Shown: positions 20,403 through 31,470, counted from the stretch's first letter. The stretch is DNA of 64,000 nucleotides from Poecilobothrus nobilitatus (GCA_947095535.1 OX352772.1:190556198-190620197); one strand, 5' to 3'. Numbers and translations are program-made. The notes: generated by a model from the letters alone, not told the origin.

Positions 20403-21304
20403 TTAAACCTTACTTCCTTCCTTTTCACGTAGAAAAATTGTGCTGTCTCTAATCCAAAGAAATCGCAAGTTTCTGGATACTTTAATCTCCTTCGCTTCTT
20501 TATACAGGTTAGCTTGAAACGGTGTAAGTTGATGTTGAAAGAAAATTTGTTTGTTATCTTTGCCAATATTCAATTCAGAAGTAAATATATGTTTAAATTT
20601 CTTTTTAGCATCCACAAATTCTTCCTTCGATTTATTTGTGTTTAGTTCCAAAAGGTATAGTCCATTGCTTGCCTTTGTATTTTGGCTCCATAGTGGCTTT
20701 ACATTAGAAATATCTGCAACTGTTCTGTTGAACCTAAATTTTTGCCCTATTTTCGGGTTTATTTCTTTTGGATTATCCAAATTATTAGGAAGACCTGCTA
20801 CAACAACGTTATTTCTGATTTTATCTTGGGATATTTCATCATGTAATCCTTCCATTTTGTTTATTTTATATTCTAGTTGACAATTTTTCTCTTCGACACT
20901 AGCCAATTAAACTTCTGGGATTTTCGGATGTCAATTACTACAATTGCAAGTTTTTTCAGAAATGCAGTTAAAGTTTTATACAAAATAAGGTTTTGAAAAT
21001 CAAAGGCAGATAGTTCATCAACAGAATCAATGGTTTCTGAGATGTTATGTTGCTCTGTAATTTTGCCAGCATCAGAACTGACTTCATTTACAATTACATC
21101 AACTTCATCAATTGTTACATTAGCTTGAGAAGGACATACCTTACACGTCCAACTTACTCTTCTGGAAATTACGTCCTTGTAAGTTGTTTCGCTGATTCCA
21201 GCACATTTCAGGTGATGCGGTGCCTGACATGGTCCATTACAAATTAATCCAATGTTTCTTGATGTAAAATTTTTTTTGCAAATAATAAATTGATTTTTGC
21301 TCAT
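20403..21304 (-). pseudogene. LINE-A1 ORF1: PHD-like finger, coiled coil and nucleic-acid-binding domain
   Basis: ORF1 proteins bind LINE RNA and act as chaperones in the ribonucleoprotein. The first part (20873-21304, ATG start) reads SKNQFIICKKNFTSRNIGLI, then CNGPCQAPHHLKCAGI and WTCKVC. This is a PHD-type zinc finger in which the second Cys of the first pair appears lost. After a frameshift near 20900 the second part (20403-20906) has a coiled-coil stretch (CQLEYKINKMEGLHDEI). It then has RNNVVVAGLP, which starts an RRM-like domain, and a C-terminal domain with LTPFQANLYKEAKEI and FLWIRDSTIFLREK. The same C-terminal signature (WI/WV..(G/N)..(L/I/F)(I/T/M)RK) is present in copies A2 and A3. 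Confidence 0.75.
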
Positions 21305-21950
21305 ATTGCTTCTTTTGTGTTTTTGATGGCGCGAAAAGACAGTTTATATGAAGAATAAAACTAAAGTTTTTTTTTTTTTGTTGTAATTTAATAATACGCG
21401 GTGATTCCGAAAAATTTATTATTTATCAATTTATTTTCAACAAAAATGATTAAGAATTTATAAATTATTTTAATAAATATTGTTCTTAAATAATTAATTT
21501 TAATTAATTTTATCCGAGCGAAATTTTAGTGACTTATTACTTTGACAGTTTACTTAATTGTAACTTTATTTGTGTGTGTATACGAATGTTTTACGGATAC
21601 CTATTCTGTTTTCCCCACGTACCTTTAAAACATTTATTTCGAACTCGATAAATAAATAGACACAATAGTCCTCAATCACAATACCAAATAAACTAAATAT
21701 ACGTACACCAATTACAGGCTCTTTATACAATTTAATTCTGTTTTGAAGTTATTTTAAAAATAATTTCAGTTAGTGTTTTGACGAATTTGGTTTTGCTTTC
21801 TGATTTTTTACGGATTGTACTTTTTCCATAAATACTATTTTTCTAAACTACAACTGTCTATTATATGAATTGGGATTCAAGATGGAATTTGACTACACAT
21901 TAACAGGGGCCCCTAGTATTTATAATAATACTACTAAAGGACTATGGTAT
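21305..21950. other. AT-rich spacer upstream of LINE-A1
   Basis: Contains the presumed 5' untranslated region of LINE-A1 and flanking DNA. No other coding or repeat signal was recognised. Confidence 0.4.
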
Positions 21951-21952
21951 AC

Positions 21953-22005
21953 TATACCATACTTATTGTATACCCTTATCAATAGTATACAATAAGTATG
22001 GTATA
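21953..22005. repeat. Perfect 21-bp inverted repeat around an 11-nt loop
   Basis: Positions 21953-21973 are exactly complementary to 21985-22005 (arm begins TATACCATACTTATTG). The loop is 21974-21984. The outer bases continue with imperfect TATA pairing. No flanking target duplication or gene tells what it does; a MITE terminus, a cruciform former or a miRNA-like hairpin would all fit, none is supported. Confidence 0.85.
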
Positions 22006-23085
22006 TATTGGCAAATAGCTCCACTAGAAGATACAAATTCTAAGCTGAAACAATAATTTTAATAAAAAAAACATTTCCATACTTTATTTCTCATACATTT
22101 ATTTTGCCTTTTTGTTTACTTGTTGGAATATATGTGTAAAACTGTAAATAGGAACTGGGAGAACTGGTTACAACTTGGAGAAAAATTTTGAATTCACCCA
22201 GTTTTGCTATAACCCTTTCTCCAAATTTGGTATCAATCTTCATAATTTTTATAATTTTATACACTTTTGTATATAATAAAGTAGATACCGTAATATAAAA
22301 TAAAATATTTTTAAAAATTGTTTTTTATCAATCTAATACAGATTCTGTAGAAAATGCTTATCTACAATCTAAAAACATCTAATACAGATTCTGTAGAAAA
22401 GATTTAAATAGCAGGATATATGTGGTTTTATAGTACCAAAATTATCATTAATATGACAGTTAGAAATTATCACAACACGTAGAATGCTTTTCAAGTTACT
22501 ATATACTTTTCAAGTTACTGTATATTTTTTTAAATACTATGGAATTCCCTGACGTCATAAAACACTTAAATTTTGAAATTATAATTTTTGGAAATGTAAC
22601 AGAAAAAGCCGGATGATTGCGGTTTTTTATGGTCTATAAATTTATTAGAATTAGGATGCTTTAAATGCTCTAAAATACTATAAAATTCTCTTATCACAAT
22701 ACATCATATTTACACTTTTGATTCTTAAAGAAAATTCCATAACAATCTGAGTCAGATTTTACAGAAAATGTATAAAATTTAAATAACAGAAAAATTGCGG
22801 TTTCATAATAGCTACTCACCCAACTTTATTAAAATTCTTAGTGTACATAAATTAATAATATAAGGCGGGTTGAAAAAAAAGAATTAAAACACTCAGCTGA
22901 AAACTTGAACAAAAATAAAATACAAACAACAAAATAAAATTATAATAATTTTAGTTTTATTTCGCTACATAAAATTTTATTTTACAATCATTCTGTTTCA
23001 ATAGAATAATGGTTCCAAAGCAATGTATTGACACCATTAGATTGCACAAATCTTTTATCATCAAAATAGCTTAAAGAAACATTAT
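22006..23085. other. AT-rich spacer with small local duplications
   Basis: No coding sequence seen. TCTAATACAGATTCTGTAGA occurs twice 46 bp apart (about 22333 and 22379), and CTTTTCAAGTTACT(A/G)TATA twice near 22485 and 22505. Confidence 0.5.
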
Positions 23086-23800
23086 TTAAACATTGTGTAT
23101 ATAAGTATGCAACTTACTTCTAAATATATACATTTTATTTACATAGATTTTCTTGTTATGTAAACAATCTCTATAATTCGCTAAAGTTAGATTTTTAACT
23201 ACACATTTCTTAACAACTTTTGCTTTCTTTATTTCAATTTTATTAATAATATTTACTCCTAGATAGGTACTCCTTTTTGATCTTAAACCTATAAATTCTC
23301 TTATTATACTGCTACTGCATTTATCCTTCATCATACCGAGAATCTTTTTATTTTTCAAGGGTATACCATAAATATTATTTACATTATAATCAGAAGTATC
23401 ATAATGTCCATATCAGGTATAATATCTTTATAGAAATCATTAGTTTCAATGGTTAATACAAAAGAATCTGTCTGTATCCATATAATTTAGCTCTACATTA
23501 TCTTTATATTTTGTTTCATATAATTATATAAGAAGTTATACATTTTTCATTTTGAAACATCTAATATTGAAAATCCCCCATATATAGGTTTATTATAAAA
23601 CGTTTTTACTCTGTCCAATTGAACAGCAATCATATTTGCTGTAAAATATAAGCTATACTATTAAAATTTGGTTTGGCAATTAAAGCTCTAGCACCTAAAT
23701 GTCTATCTCGACTTTCACAACTTATCACTAATTAACATCTTTTCTCTTATCAATATTCTCAATAATTTTCCCGAAAACAGCATTATTTAATAGCTTGAAA
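23086..23800 (-). pseudogene. Second DNA polymerase B relic (viral/Polinton-like type), heavily decayed
   Basis: Reading the minus strand from 23800 down, blocks occur in different frames. They are AVFGKIIENIDKR, RDRHLGARALIAKPNFNS, KTFYNKPIYGGFSILDVSKM and YMDTD (catalytic motif C, near 23480). ETNDFYKDIIPDMDI and, in the clearest stretch (23086-23358), ILGMMKDKCSSSIIREFIGLRS and KKCVVKNLTLANYRDCL follow. This order is that of a group of protein-primed B-family polymerases common in arthropod genomes. It is clearly a different lineage from the fragment at 4.2 kb. Multiple stops and shifts make it a pseudogene. No capsid gene is near. Confidence 0.75.
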
Positions 23801-24162
23801 AAATCTTTAGAAAATTGTGCTACAGCTATATTCTATGTGAATTATTTAAATCAATATAGCTTTTAAGCGACATTTTTGTATAAAATGTAATACTCAATGA
23901 ATTTTTTTTAACACTAACACTAACATTGTTTAAGATTTCAATAATGAATGACGTAATGATTGTAATGATTGTAACAAAGCAATTTCTCTCTAATTTCTCG
24001 AACAGTGCAGACGTGTTTTTAAATTACTCGGAGATTAAATATAATTTAAATAAAAAGTTAAAATATATGTACTACTATAATATAATCCCGTTGTAAAAGT
24101 CTACAAAGGGGTCAAGTTTATCAAATGAATGCTTTTTGTGTGTCTATATGTGCATATATCTC
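23801..24162. other. Spacer between the polymerase relic and LINE-D
   Basis: Contains short repeats such as ACACTAACACTAAC and GTAATGATTGTAATGATTGTAAC (about 23910-23975). More of the polymerase may be buried here but was not readable. Confidence 0.4.
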
Positions 24163-24205
24163 TATTGAAAAAGAAGAAAAAAAGCTAATAAGATAATATT
24201 ACAAT

Positions 24206-25670
24206 TAGCGTGCCTTTAAAACTGGTTTGTAAAAAAACATTTAAGCATCTTGAAAACATTATTAAAAATTTCAAAATCATACTTGAATCGTGCAAGCGAT
24301 ATTTCGTTCTTTATATCATTTGGGAGTTGATTAAAATATGAGAACCCCTTATACGTTATACAATTTTGTGCAAATCAACGAAATTTATCCTAATATCATT
24401 TCTATTTCTTAGCAAATATGGTTACATCTCTCCTCTACTTGACACGGTATTGGATAGGTAATCTGGTGTTAATTTATTCTTTATTTTGAATATGTGGGCC
24501 ATAACCATCAATGTAATTTTTTGTTTTACGTTCATCCATTTCAATGTTTGTAACATACATGCAATTGACGTGAACCTATTACATTTGAGAATTATTCTCA
24601 TCGCCCGATTTTGGAGTTTTTGGAGAACGTCATAGAGAATTATACATAAATAAATAATTCTAGCATAATATTCGAAGTCAGGTTTAACTATAACATTGTA
24701 AATGTTTATAGCGCAAGACAAAGATATTTTCTTCCGAATTCGCTTAAGAAAACCGATTTTTTTGCCAATTTTTTTTGCAGTATAATCAATATGTTTGTGA
24801 AATTTCAGTTTATTGTCAATGACAATGCCTAGATATTTAATTTCTTCTACCACTTCAATATTTTTGGTTGCAATATAAAGCATCTGATCAGGAAAATTTA
24901 TTGACATAGCCTTAGTTTTCTCCGCATTCAGTTTTAATTTATTCCGGTATAACCAATTTTCTATATGTAATAAATCTTCTTGCAGTAGTCTACGGCACAC
25001 TTCATAATCGCTTCCTGATATATATACTAATGTGTCATCAGCTAAAAGCATTATTAGGCTGTGTTTCAGTGCATTTATAATATCATTTATATACACAAAA
25101 AAGTAGGGTTGCAAGAACGGAACATTGCGGCACTCCTATATAAATTTGTTTCGATATTGAAAGGTAACCATTGATTTTTAGTTTTTGCTTTCGATTACTT
25201 AAATAACTTTTAAACCAAATGAAAGCAGTTCCTTGTACTCCATATTTATATAATTTTTGCAGTAAAATATTCATATCTAAAGTTTCAAAGGCACGTTTAA
25301 GGTCCAGGAATACTGAAATAATTCCTTTCTTTTTTTGCAATTCATATTTTTCCATTTTAAAATCCATTTAAAAGGTTATTTTGAAATCCTGATTGCTCTT
25401 GTACTAATAAGCCGTTTACCTCCAAAAAATTTCCTAACTGGTCGCTCACGATTTCTTATAGAATTTTCTTTAGTAAAGGTAGCATGTTATTTGACCTAAA
25501 TTCTTCGCTCTTAGATGTGCCAGAGATTTTTGGTACTGGTACTACAACTGTCTCTTTCCAACATTGTGAAAAAATACCCTGCACAAGTGACATATTTACT
25601 GTTTTAGTAAGAGAGCTTCCAATAATTTTCCAATTATCGAACAGCATATAAATATTCATGTGTTAAAAAT
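24206..25670 (-). pseudogene. LINE-D ORF2, reverse transcriptase
   Basis: RT blocks on the minus strand are VVVPVPKISGTSKSEEFRSN (about 25500-25560) and ISVFLDLKRAFETLDMNILL (25250-25325). IGVPQCSVLATLLF (25090-25140, the usual GVPQGSVLG mutated) and IMLLADDTLVYISG (25010-25055, catalytic AsdAsp pair kept) follow. The thumb includes EIKYLGIVIDNKLKFHKHID, and the C-terminal domain after a shift at 24422 ends with KGFSYFNQLPNDIKNEISLA (about 24255-24335). Frames change near 25100, 25370 and 24420. Substitutions in conserved residues and the frameshifts make it inactive. Confidence 0.85.
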
Positions 25671-25679
25671 CTCTTTTAT

Positions 25680-26240
25680 TTTTTATATTCATACAAGTCA
25701 TTCTTAATACATCAACGAATATTTCTTTGAAGTGAAAATTTGTGCCAAATTGTGATACATTATTTAAGTAAGGTACATATGGAACTGAATTACTGATATT
25801 TACATTGTTTGTTATGAAGAAATCATTAAATTTTTGAGCTATTTGCTCTTCATTAGTTATAACGACATTGTTGAACTGTATTACATTAAAATTTGTATAA
25901 TTAATCCTTAATACATATTTTTTATTTCACTCCACATTTCTTTTTAACCCTTAATATTGCTGATTCTAGTTTCTATTGATTTATTAGCTCTATTTATTTT
26001 ACTTTTGTACTTATTTCTTCTTTCTACATAATTGTTCCAATCTTATATATTGTTTGTAATTTTAGCTCTTTGATATGCTCCTATCTTTTCTCTTTTCAAT
26101 TCGCTAAATTCAGCATTATACCATTCAGTTTTTTTACTTTTTACCTCTCTTTTAGTTACAAACTTACTGATCGCCTAACATAATGCATCATTTAGATAAC
26201 TAGACCTCATTTCAATGTTACTATCACTAATATTGTTAAT
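25680..26240 (-). pseudogene. LINE-D ORF2, linker between endonuclease and RT
   Basis: The minus strand reads KFVTKREVKSKKTEWYNAEF and KYKSKINRANKSIETRISNI in one frame. It then reads EEQIAQKFNDFFITNNVNIS in another, the usual pre-RT linker of LINE ORF2. Several stops interrupt it. It abuts the MITE at 26242. Confidence 0.7.
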
Positions 26241-26241
26241 A

Positions 26242-26716
26242 TAGTGAAACTTCTATAACTTCTAAAACTTCTAAATGTTTGGAAATTGGCTAAAGAGAGT
26301 TCGAGTAATAGAGACTTTAAAAAAAATATGTTATTTGCCCGAACTGAATGTCTATAAGAGTCAAATATGTAAATATATACAAGTATGTACTTACATGCAC
26401 ATCATGTTAACAAAATAATGATGAAAACTAAAACAGAAATTAGAGGATGATAACAAAAAAAAAACAAAAAGAATAACAAAAGTTATATTTTGTTTTCAAT
26501 TTAATTCAACAAAAAGTTCGCGTTGAGGAAACTTTTTTACTCAAAATGACATTAAATAGTTCGAGTAAGAGAAAAGTTCGAGTTAAAGAGATTTTCGAGT
26601 AAGAGAAACTAATTTATATAAACAATGGAAACAAAATTTTAAATGAATCAAAATAAAGTTCGAGTTCAGGACAAGTTCGAGTTTAGGAAGGTACAAGTTA
26701 GAGAAGTTCCACTGTA
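26242..26716. mobile_element. TA-flanked MITE with ~20-bp terminal inverted repeats
   Basis: The left end (TAGTGAAACTTCTATAACTT, 26242-26261) and the reverse complement of the right end (CAGTGGAACTTCTCTAACTT, about 26695-26714) match at about 17 of 20 positions. TA lies at each outer border. Inside, the motif AGTTCGAGT(A/T) recurs at least five times in its two subterminal thirds. It has no coding capacity. TA target choice and subterminal motif repeats fit a Tc1/mariner- or pogo-related MITE (inference). It interrupts LINE-D ORF2. Confidence 0.75.
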
Positions 26717-26719
26717 TTT

Positions 26720-27442
26720 GTATTCAATAACTCTGTTTGAAACAATTTTTATTATATTTAAAGCATTCTATTATTTTGTTCTGGTCTTTTTCAATATTTT
26801 TACTAACATTAAAATCTATTACCAAGGTTTCGTGATCAGTTATCTTTTGATTATTATCAAGTTTTGCACTTATCCTGTTTATACTATTCGTTAGAACATA
26901 GTCAAATAAGGTGCTCCTTTCTCTTGTTATTCTAGTATATTCATTAACAAATTGCTCATAATTATATCTTGGTAAAATATTTTTTATCGCTCTTTGATAT
27001 ATAGTATTGTTTAGTGCCCAATTAATGTTGAAATCCCCACAAATTAAAATTTCGCATTTGCATCATCAACTTTATCGAGCCATCCAATAATACTATCGCA
27101 AAAGAATCTTTCAGAGCTACTTGGAGACCTCTAATTTATTATATTTACCAATTATATTTACCAAAATTTTATTTACCTCGTTTTTTGAACATTTGCACGT
27201 CATCCACTATATTTCTTTGCCAATTTAATTTGTAATGGTTTTTCAGTTTTTTTCAGTTTCAGTTTTAATTTGTACAAACATATAATACGACACCACCGTT
27301 TCAGTTTCAGTTTTAATTTTTTGACATATAATACGACACCACCTGTATGTTTGGATATTGAATCACATCTGAATATTTTATAACCGTTGAGTTCAATTTC
27401 ATTATTCTTTACATCTGCGATTAAATGAGTTTCACTTAACAT
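26720..27442 (-). pseudogene. LINE-D ORF2, endonuclease
   Basis: The minus frame at 27200-27442 contains MLSETHLIADVKNNEIELNG (catalytic Glu) and a Gly-Gly motif near TGGVVLYVKK. In another frame CEILICGDFNINWALNNTIY (about 27000-27060, Asp and Asn) and NNQKITDHETLVID (about 26815-26860, Asp-His) follow. Between them, near 27240-27345, a block containing CAGTTTCAGTTTTAATTT and ATAATACGACACCACC is duplicated in tandem, which disrupts the strand after the Gly-Gly motif. The gene continues across the MITE. Confidence 0.8.
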
Positions 27443-27544
27443 GATAAATTCGTACGATTTTCCTTGTATTATTAGTTCTAATTAAGAAAAATTATTTAGT
27501 AAATCCTGGATATTTAAATACACAGCATTAAAATTCTTTAGTTG

Positions 27545-28260
27545 CTAACACCAAATTTGGCTTTTTAAAACTTTTAGCTTGTTGGCGTACACTGGACAAC
27601 TTCGACTCATGATGTTATGATTCACATCTAGTTTTAGCCGTAATTTATTGTTTGTATTTATGCAGTTCAAGCATTTATTTATTGGACTTATATTACAGTC
27701 ATTACTTTTATGCTCTCCTAAACATTTAGCACACATCTCCTTTTCCGCACAGTCAATAGATTTATGATTAAACTCTTTACATTTAAAACATCTTTTTGCA
27801 TGTGCCCCATCAAAAATTGTGTACCGATACCAATGTTTATTTTACCTTTTTCCATAATATTTTTGCATACACCAAAATCCAGTTCCAAAACTAAGTTGTA
27901 TAAGTTTTTTTGATTTTTCCTATATTATATTATTCTCAATTCAGAATTCTCCAATCCATCATTTTGGATTCGTATTTTATCAAGTAACTCCAACCCATCA
28001 TATTTCTTTTTAACATTAAAAACAGATATTCTAGGGTTTTTTTTGCTTCGGTATCTCCACTTCATAATCTTCTTTAATTTTTTCTTCTGATAATGCCTTT
28101 ATTTTTTGCGTTTTCTCATAGTTTTCATCTTCAATAGCCTTCATAGTTTTCATAGATTTCATCTGTAAAAATGTTCCAAACCAGAGCGTTTTATTGTGGC
28201 GTGATAGATTCTTCCACATACACCAACACAATTAATTCCAGACTTACCTCGGATTTTATT
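27545..28260 (-). pseudogene. LINE-D ORF1 with three zinc knuckles
   Basis: A Gag-like ORF1 that would bind the element's RNA. On the minus strand the motifs are CFKCKEFNHKSIDC (27745-27790, C-x2-C-x4-H-x4-C), CAKCLGEHKSNDC (27690-27730) and CLNC ... HNIMSRSCP (27600-27670). Three knuckles ending in 'SRSCP.Y' are usual for Jockey- and I-group ORF1. Upstream text is decayed; the basic/acidic stretch at 28031-28231 may be the N-terminal region. Stops and shifts are present. Confidence 0.75.
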
Positions 28261-28536
28261 TTTACATTCTGCACATTCAGCTATTATAAACTAATTAACA
28301 AATAGCTTACCCTTCTTAAATTTTTATTTTTGTTTTCAAACTTTTCTTTTTGTTTATATTTTTTGTTATCTTTTAATTTTGTTTTTGCTTCTTTTTTCTC
28401 TTTAATAACTTAAAATGAATAATGATTTAAGTGAATATGAATATGATTGTCTTTGTCTATTGATTAATTGATATGATTATATGAGATTATTGAAAGAATT
28501 AAACTGTGAAATATATTTCTAATTTCTAATATTTAT

Positions 28537-28782
28537 TTATTTATTTATATTCAGGTACCGTGGTACATAAATGTGCCATGGAGCTATAACCCCTGTTTTC
28601 TGGTAGGAATGTGGGGTGTACGTGATATAATGATATATAAAGTATTTACATATTGCGATATATGAATATTTTTTTTTTATAAATATTATAATTATTGTAC
28701 CCAGCCGGGAATCGAACCCGAGACCTCTCATTCCCTTATGAATGAGAAGCGGTGCGTCAACCACTGCACCAATGGCTGAATA
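28537..28782 (-). mobile_element. tRNA-derived SINE with intact target-site duplication (SINE-1)
   Basis: On the minus strand the head (about 28780-28695) reads like a tRNA. It has an A-box-like TGGTGCAGTGGTTGAC, a GGTGC/GCACC D stem and an exact B box GGTTCGATTCC with a T stem. An unrelated body and an AATA-rich tail follow. The 16-bp sequence AATTTCTAATATTTAT flanks it exactly at 28521-28536 and 28783-28798. That proves retroposition and sets both ends. A CTCATTC/GAATGAG hairpin replaces a normal anticodon arm, so it is not a functional tRNA. The second SINE (36384-37251) has a related head. Confidence 0.85.
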
Positions 28783-28798
28783 AATTTCTAATATTTAT

Positions 28799-29185
28799 GC
28801 AAGAAATAATAAATAAATTACAAAAGTCAATTTTTTTAATTTTCAATTAGTTTTTTCACTTTAAATAATGCGTTTTATTTCTTATTTTTAAGACTTTTAA
28901 TAAAATATTTTCATAGAGATTTAACATGTTTAAAATTTATAATTTAAATGTTTATAGTTTATTTTATATTATTTTTCCTAATGGACCACTAAATTAAACA
29001 ACCTATTCCATCAAAAATTACTCTCAAAAATAAACCTAAATTATTATAAAAACTTTTATTTATAAGAACCAAAACAAAATATTATTATAATTATCATAGA
29101 AATAAAATAAAAACTAAATCAAGATAAATCTAATTTGATAAAAATAATAGATTAACTTTTAAAGTGCAATAAATAAATAATTATT
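28799..29185. other. AT-rich spacer
   Basis: No feature recognised; short A/T runs only. Confidence 0.5.
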
Positions 29186-30069
29186 TTTATACCCTACACC
29201 TAAAGTATTTGTAACCATATCTAAGCGAATTAGATATGGACATGTATATATATTCTGAATCAGCATCACCTCCTGAGTCCATTTAGTAATCCGTCCGTCC
29301 GATCGAACGGAAGATAACTCAAAAAATAATGTTGCTATCTTAATGAAATTTATACTGTAGGTTGACAACGACTAAAGTAAGGTTGGGATTAGAAATGAGC
29401 GAAATTAGACCATGGATTCGGGTACCTCCCATACAACTCCCAAAATCGAATACGCATATCTTCGAAATTAATAAACACAGAAACTTAAAATTTTGTACGA
29501 GGATGTGTTTTCCTGAATCCCTGATATCCCTGAAATTTGAAACGAATTGGAGTGGTTGTTCGGGTACCTCCAACACAACTCTCAAAACCAAACAAGTATA
29601 TATTCGAAATTAATGAAGATAGAAACTTCAAATTTGGTACTAGGGTGTTGTTTCCTGAATCCCTGATTTGTCTAAAATTTCAGATGAATTGGAATGGTTG
29701 TTTGGGTATTTCCCACACAACTCTCAAGACCGAACAAGCATATCTTCGAAATTAATAAATATTATAATTAATAAAAACTTGAAATTTGATATAAGAGAAC
29801 ATGGTAGAAGTTCTGATGATGTCTCTAAAATTTGATATGAATTGGAGTAGGGGTTCCTTCACACATTTTCCAAGACCTAACAAGCATATCTTCGAATTTA
29901 ATAAAGATAGAAACCTGAAATTTTGTACAAAGGTTGTAAAAGCATTTATTTTTTTAGCTTATATTAAATACCTAACTAATACAACTTATGGATTTTTAAT
30001 TTAATTTGTATTTTTTAGGTATAGGGTATAAATAAGTCGGTTGCATCGACTTACTGTTACATTTACTTG
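29186..30069 (+). mobile_element. HINE-1 copy B
   Basis: Plus-oriented copy. The 5' part (TTATACCCTACACCTAAAGTA at about 29187) leads into ATATGGACATGTATATATATTC, GAATCAGCATCACC and CCGTCCGTCCG, strongly like DINE-1. The core has four units marked by TTCGAA(A/T)TTAATA at 29461, 29603, 29745 and 29891 (142, 142 and 146 bp apart). The 3' end has the 7-bp stem (30033-30039 with 30047-30053) and terminus ACATTTACTTG at 30069. Unlike copy A, the repeat period is not a multiple of three. Confidence 0.75.
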
Positions 30070-30194
30070 TATTTATAAAATTTAAATATTTAAAAAAAAA
30101 CTCCAAATAAATAGAATAAAATTACAAAATATCAAATAGAATTTGAAAAAGTTAAAATTAATGTACATATGTGTATGAATGCATACATAATATA

Positions 30195-30262
30195 TATAGA
30201 AGAAGAAAAAAAATAATAAGATAACATTACAATTAGTGTGCCTTTAAAACTGGATTTAAAAA
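30195..30262 (-). mobile_element. LINE-D 3'-end scrap
   Basis: About 65 bp (AGAAGAAAAAAAA.. to GTGCCTTTAAAACTGG) match 24168-24232, the 3' end of LINE-D, with few changes. It looks like a severely 5'-truncated LINE insertion. Confidence 0.6.
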
Positions 30263-30699
30263 AGAAAAACAACATTATTCAAAATTATACTTTACAAAAT
30301 TTTATTATACAAAATTATTATAAAAACTATTATAAAACAAAAACAAAATATTATTATTACAATTCTCATAAAAAACTAAAAAAAATATACTTAAATCAAA
30401 ACTGAAATAAGTGAAAAATAGCATAAACTTAAACAATACTTCTTATTAAATGTTGGATTAGTTAAAACAAATACATTTAAAATCTCACAATTAGAAAAAA
30501 TGAAAAAACAAAAATAAGTAATTTAAATATGGTGAAAACAAATTAAAAAGTACATACCACCATTATTAACGGTACTTTAAAAAAACAACATCGAATGATG
30601 CAAGCATTTCACTAGACTATTCATTAAGTGACTTATCTAACGTTGAATTATCTAACGAACCATCGTTAACTGACTTTTTTAAATATTTGAAAGGGTTAG

Positions 30700-31260
30700 C
30701 GGAAAGTATGAAGCCGAAAGCAAGAAGAAATCAAAACGATCAAAACTGAAAATTGAAATTTTGAACAATGAACTAACTTCTTGTAAACAGGAAATTTATG
30801 TACTCAAAGCTGAACTTAACCGCATTAAACAAAAGGAACTATCAAATCAACTCATTATATTTGGTGTTTCAATGAACTCCTTAATCGATATAAATCAATA
30901 TATAAAACAAATTTTTACAGAAAAGCAACCTCCAAGTGAAAATATTACAAAATGCGTTCGTCTAAAACCCCCAACGAACTCTTATAAAATACCACCAGTA
31001 GTTTGTGTAATAAAAGATTAAAACACAAGGAATAGTTTTTTGCAACTTATTAAAAATAAAACACTTTTGAGAAAAATTAATGAGGAAAATAAAACCATCA
31101 AAATCGTTACTAATAAGTTACTAATAAGTTACTAATACAAGCGAGAACAATATTGTCATCGCATTATCAATACATTTGGGTTCGACAAGGTAAAATTTTA
31201 ACAAGAAAGAATAGTGACGACAATGAAGTTACAAACCAAAAACAACTGATGATATAAATA
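30700..31260 (+). pseudogene. LINE-A2 ORF1
   Basis: The clearest frame (30761-31021) gives a coiled coil (CKQEIYVLKAELNRIKQKEL) followed by SNQLIIFGVSMN, the start of the RRM-like domain seen in A1 and A3. After stops, HYQYIWVRQGKILTRKNSDD (about 31155-31220) is the C-terminal signature. The PHD finger is not visible upstream. Several stops. Confidence 0.7.
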
Positions 31261-31470
31261 AACTTTTGTTAACAACTAAAAAAAAAAAATATTTTTACTT
31301 CTCATAATTTCGTTTTTAAGTATTTGCTTTTATAATATTAAATATGAATTACAACGTATTGAATAAACATAATTTTAGGTAAAAATACTTTAAAAATTTT
31401 GTATTTAAATTTTTGAAGTATTTCAAATAAACTAGAAGAAATTGAAGAAATCTTATTTAATTTAAAATAA

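Larger units (their letters stand above)
16566..21304 (-). mobile_element. LINE-A copy 1, near full length
   Basis: A two-ORF LINE on the minus strand. ORF1 starts with ATG at 21304 and has a PHD-like finger, a coiled coil and an RNA-binding-type C-terminus. ORF2 keeps the second half of the endonuclease and the RT with its C-terminal domain down to about 16824. The 3' end carries a short GC hairpin (GACGGCTTCGGCTTGGG, about 16578-16597) followed by a poly-A run (16566-16576). Related copies lie at 30.7-34.0 and 35.0-39.7 kb. The PHD-type ORF1 suggests a CR1-like clade (inference). A 1.3-kb AT-rich stretch with tandem repeats separates ORF1 from the ORF2 remnant. Confidence 0.75.
24163..28260 (-). 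mobile_element. LINE-D: Jockey-like retrotransposon, near full length
   Basis: A minus-strand LINE with ORF1 bearing three zinc knuckles (27545-27810), an endonuclease (about 26880-27442), a linker and a reverse transcriptase ending near 24206. There is no RNase H. Zinc-knuckle ORF1 plus endonuclease/RT without RNase H is the Jockey-clade plan; clade is inference. The 3' end has text (ACTAATTGTAATATTATCTT-like on the minus strand, 24185-24235) that recurs at 30195-30262 as a separate 3'-end scrap. A MITE is inserted in ORF2 at 26242-26716. Confidence 0.75.

Noticed and set aside
28695..28780. tRNA gene on the minus strand
   Set aside because: B box and D stem are good, but the anticodon arm is a long unrelated hairpin, and a 16-bp target duplication shows it is the head of a SINE.
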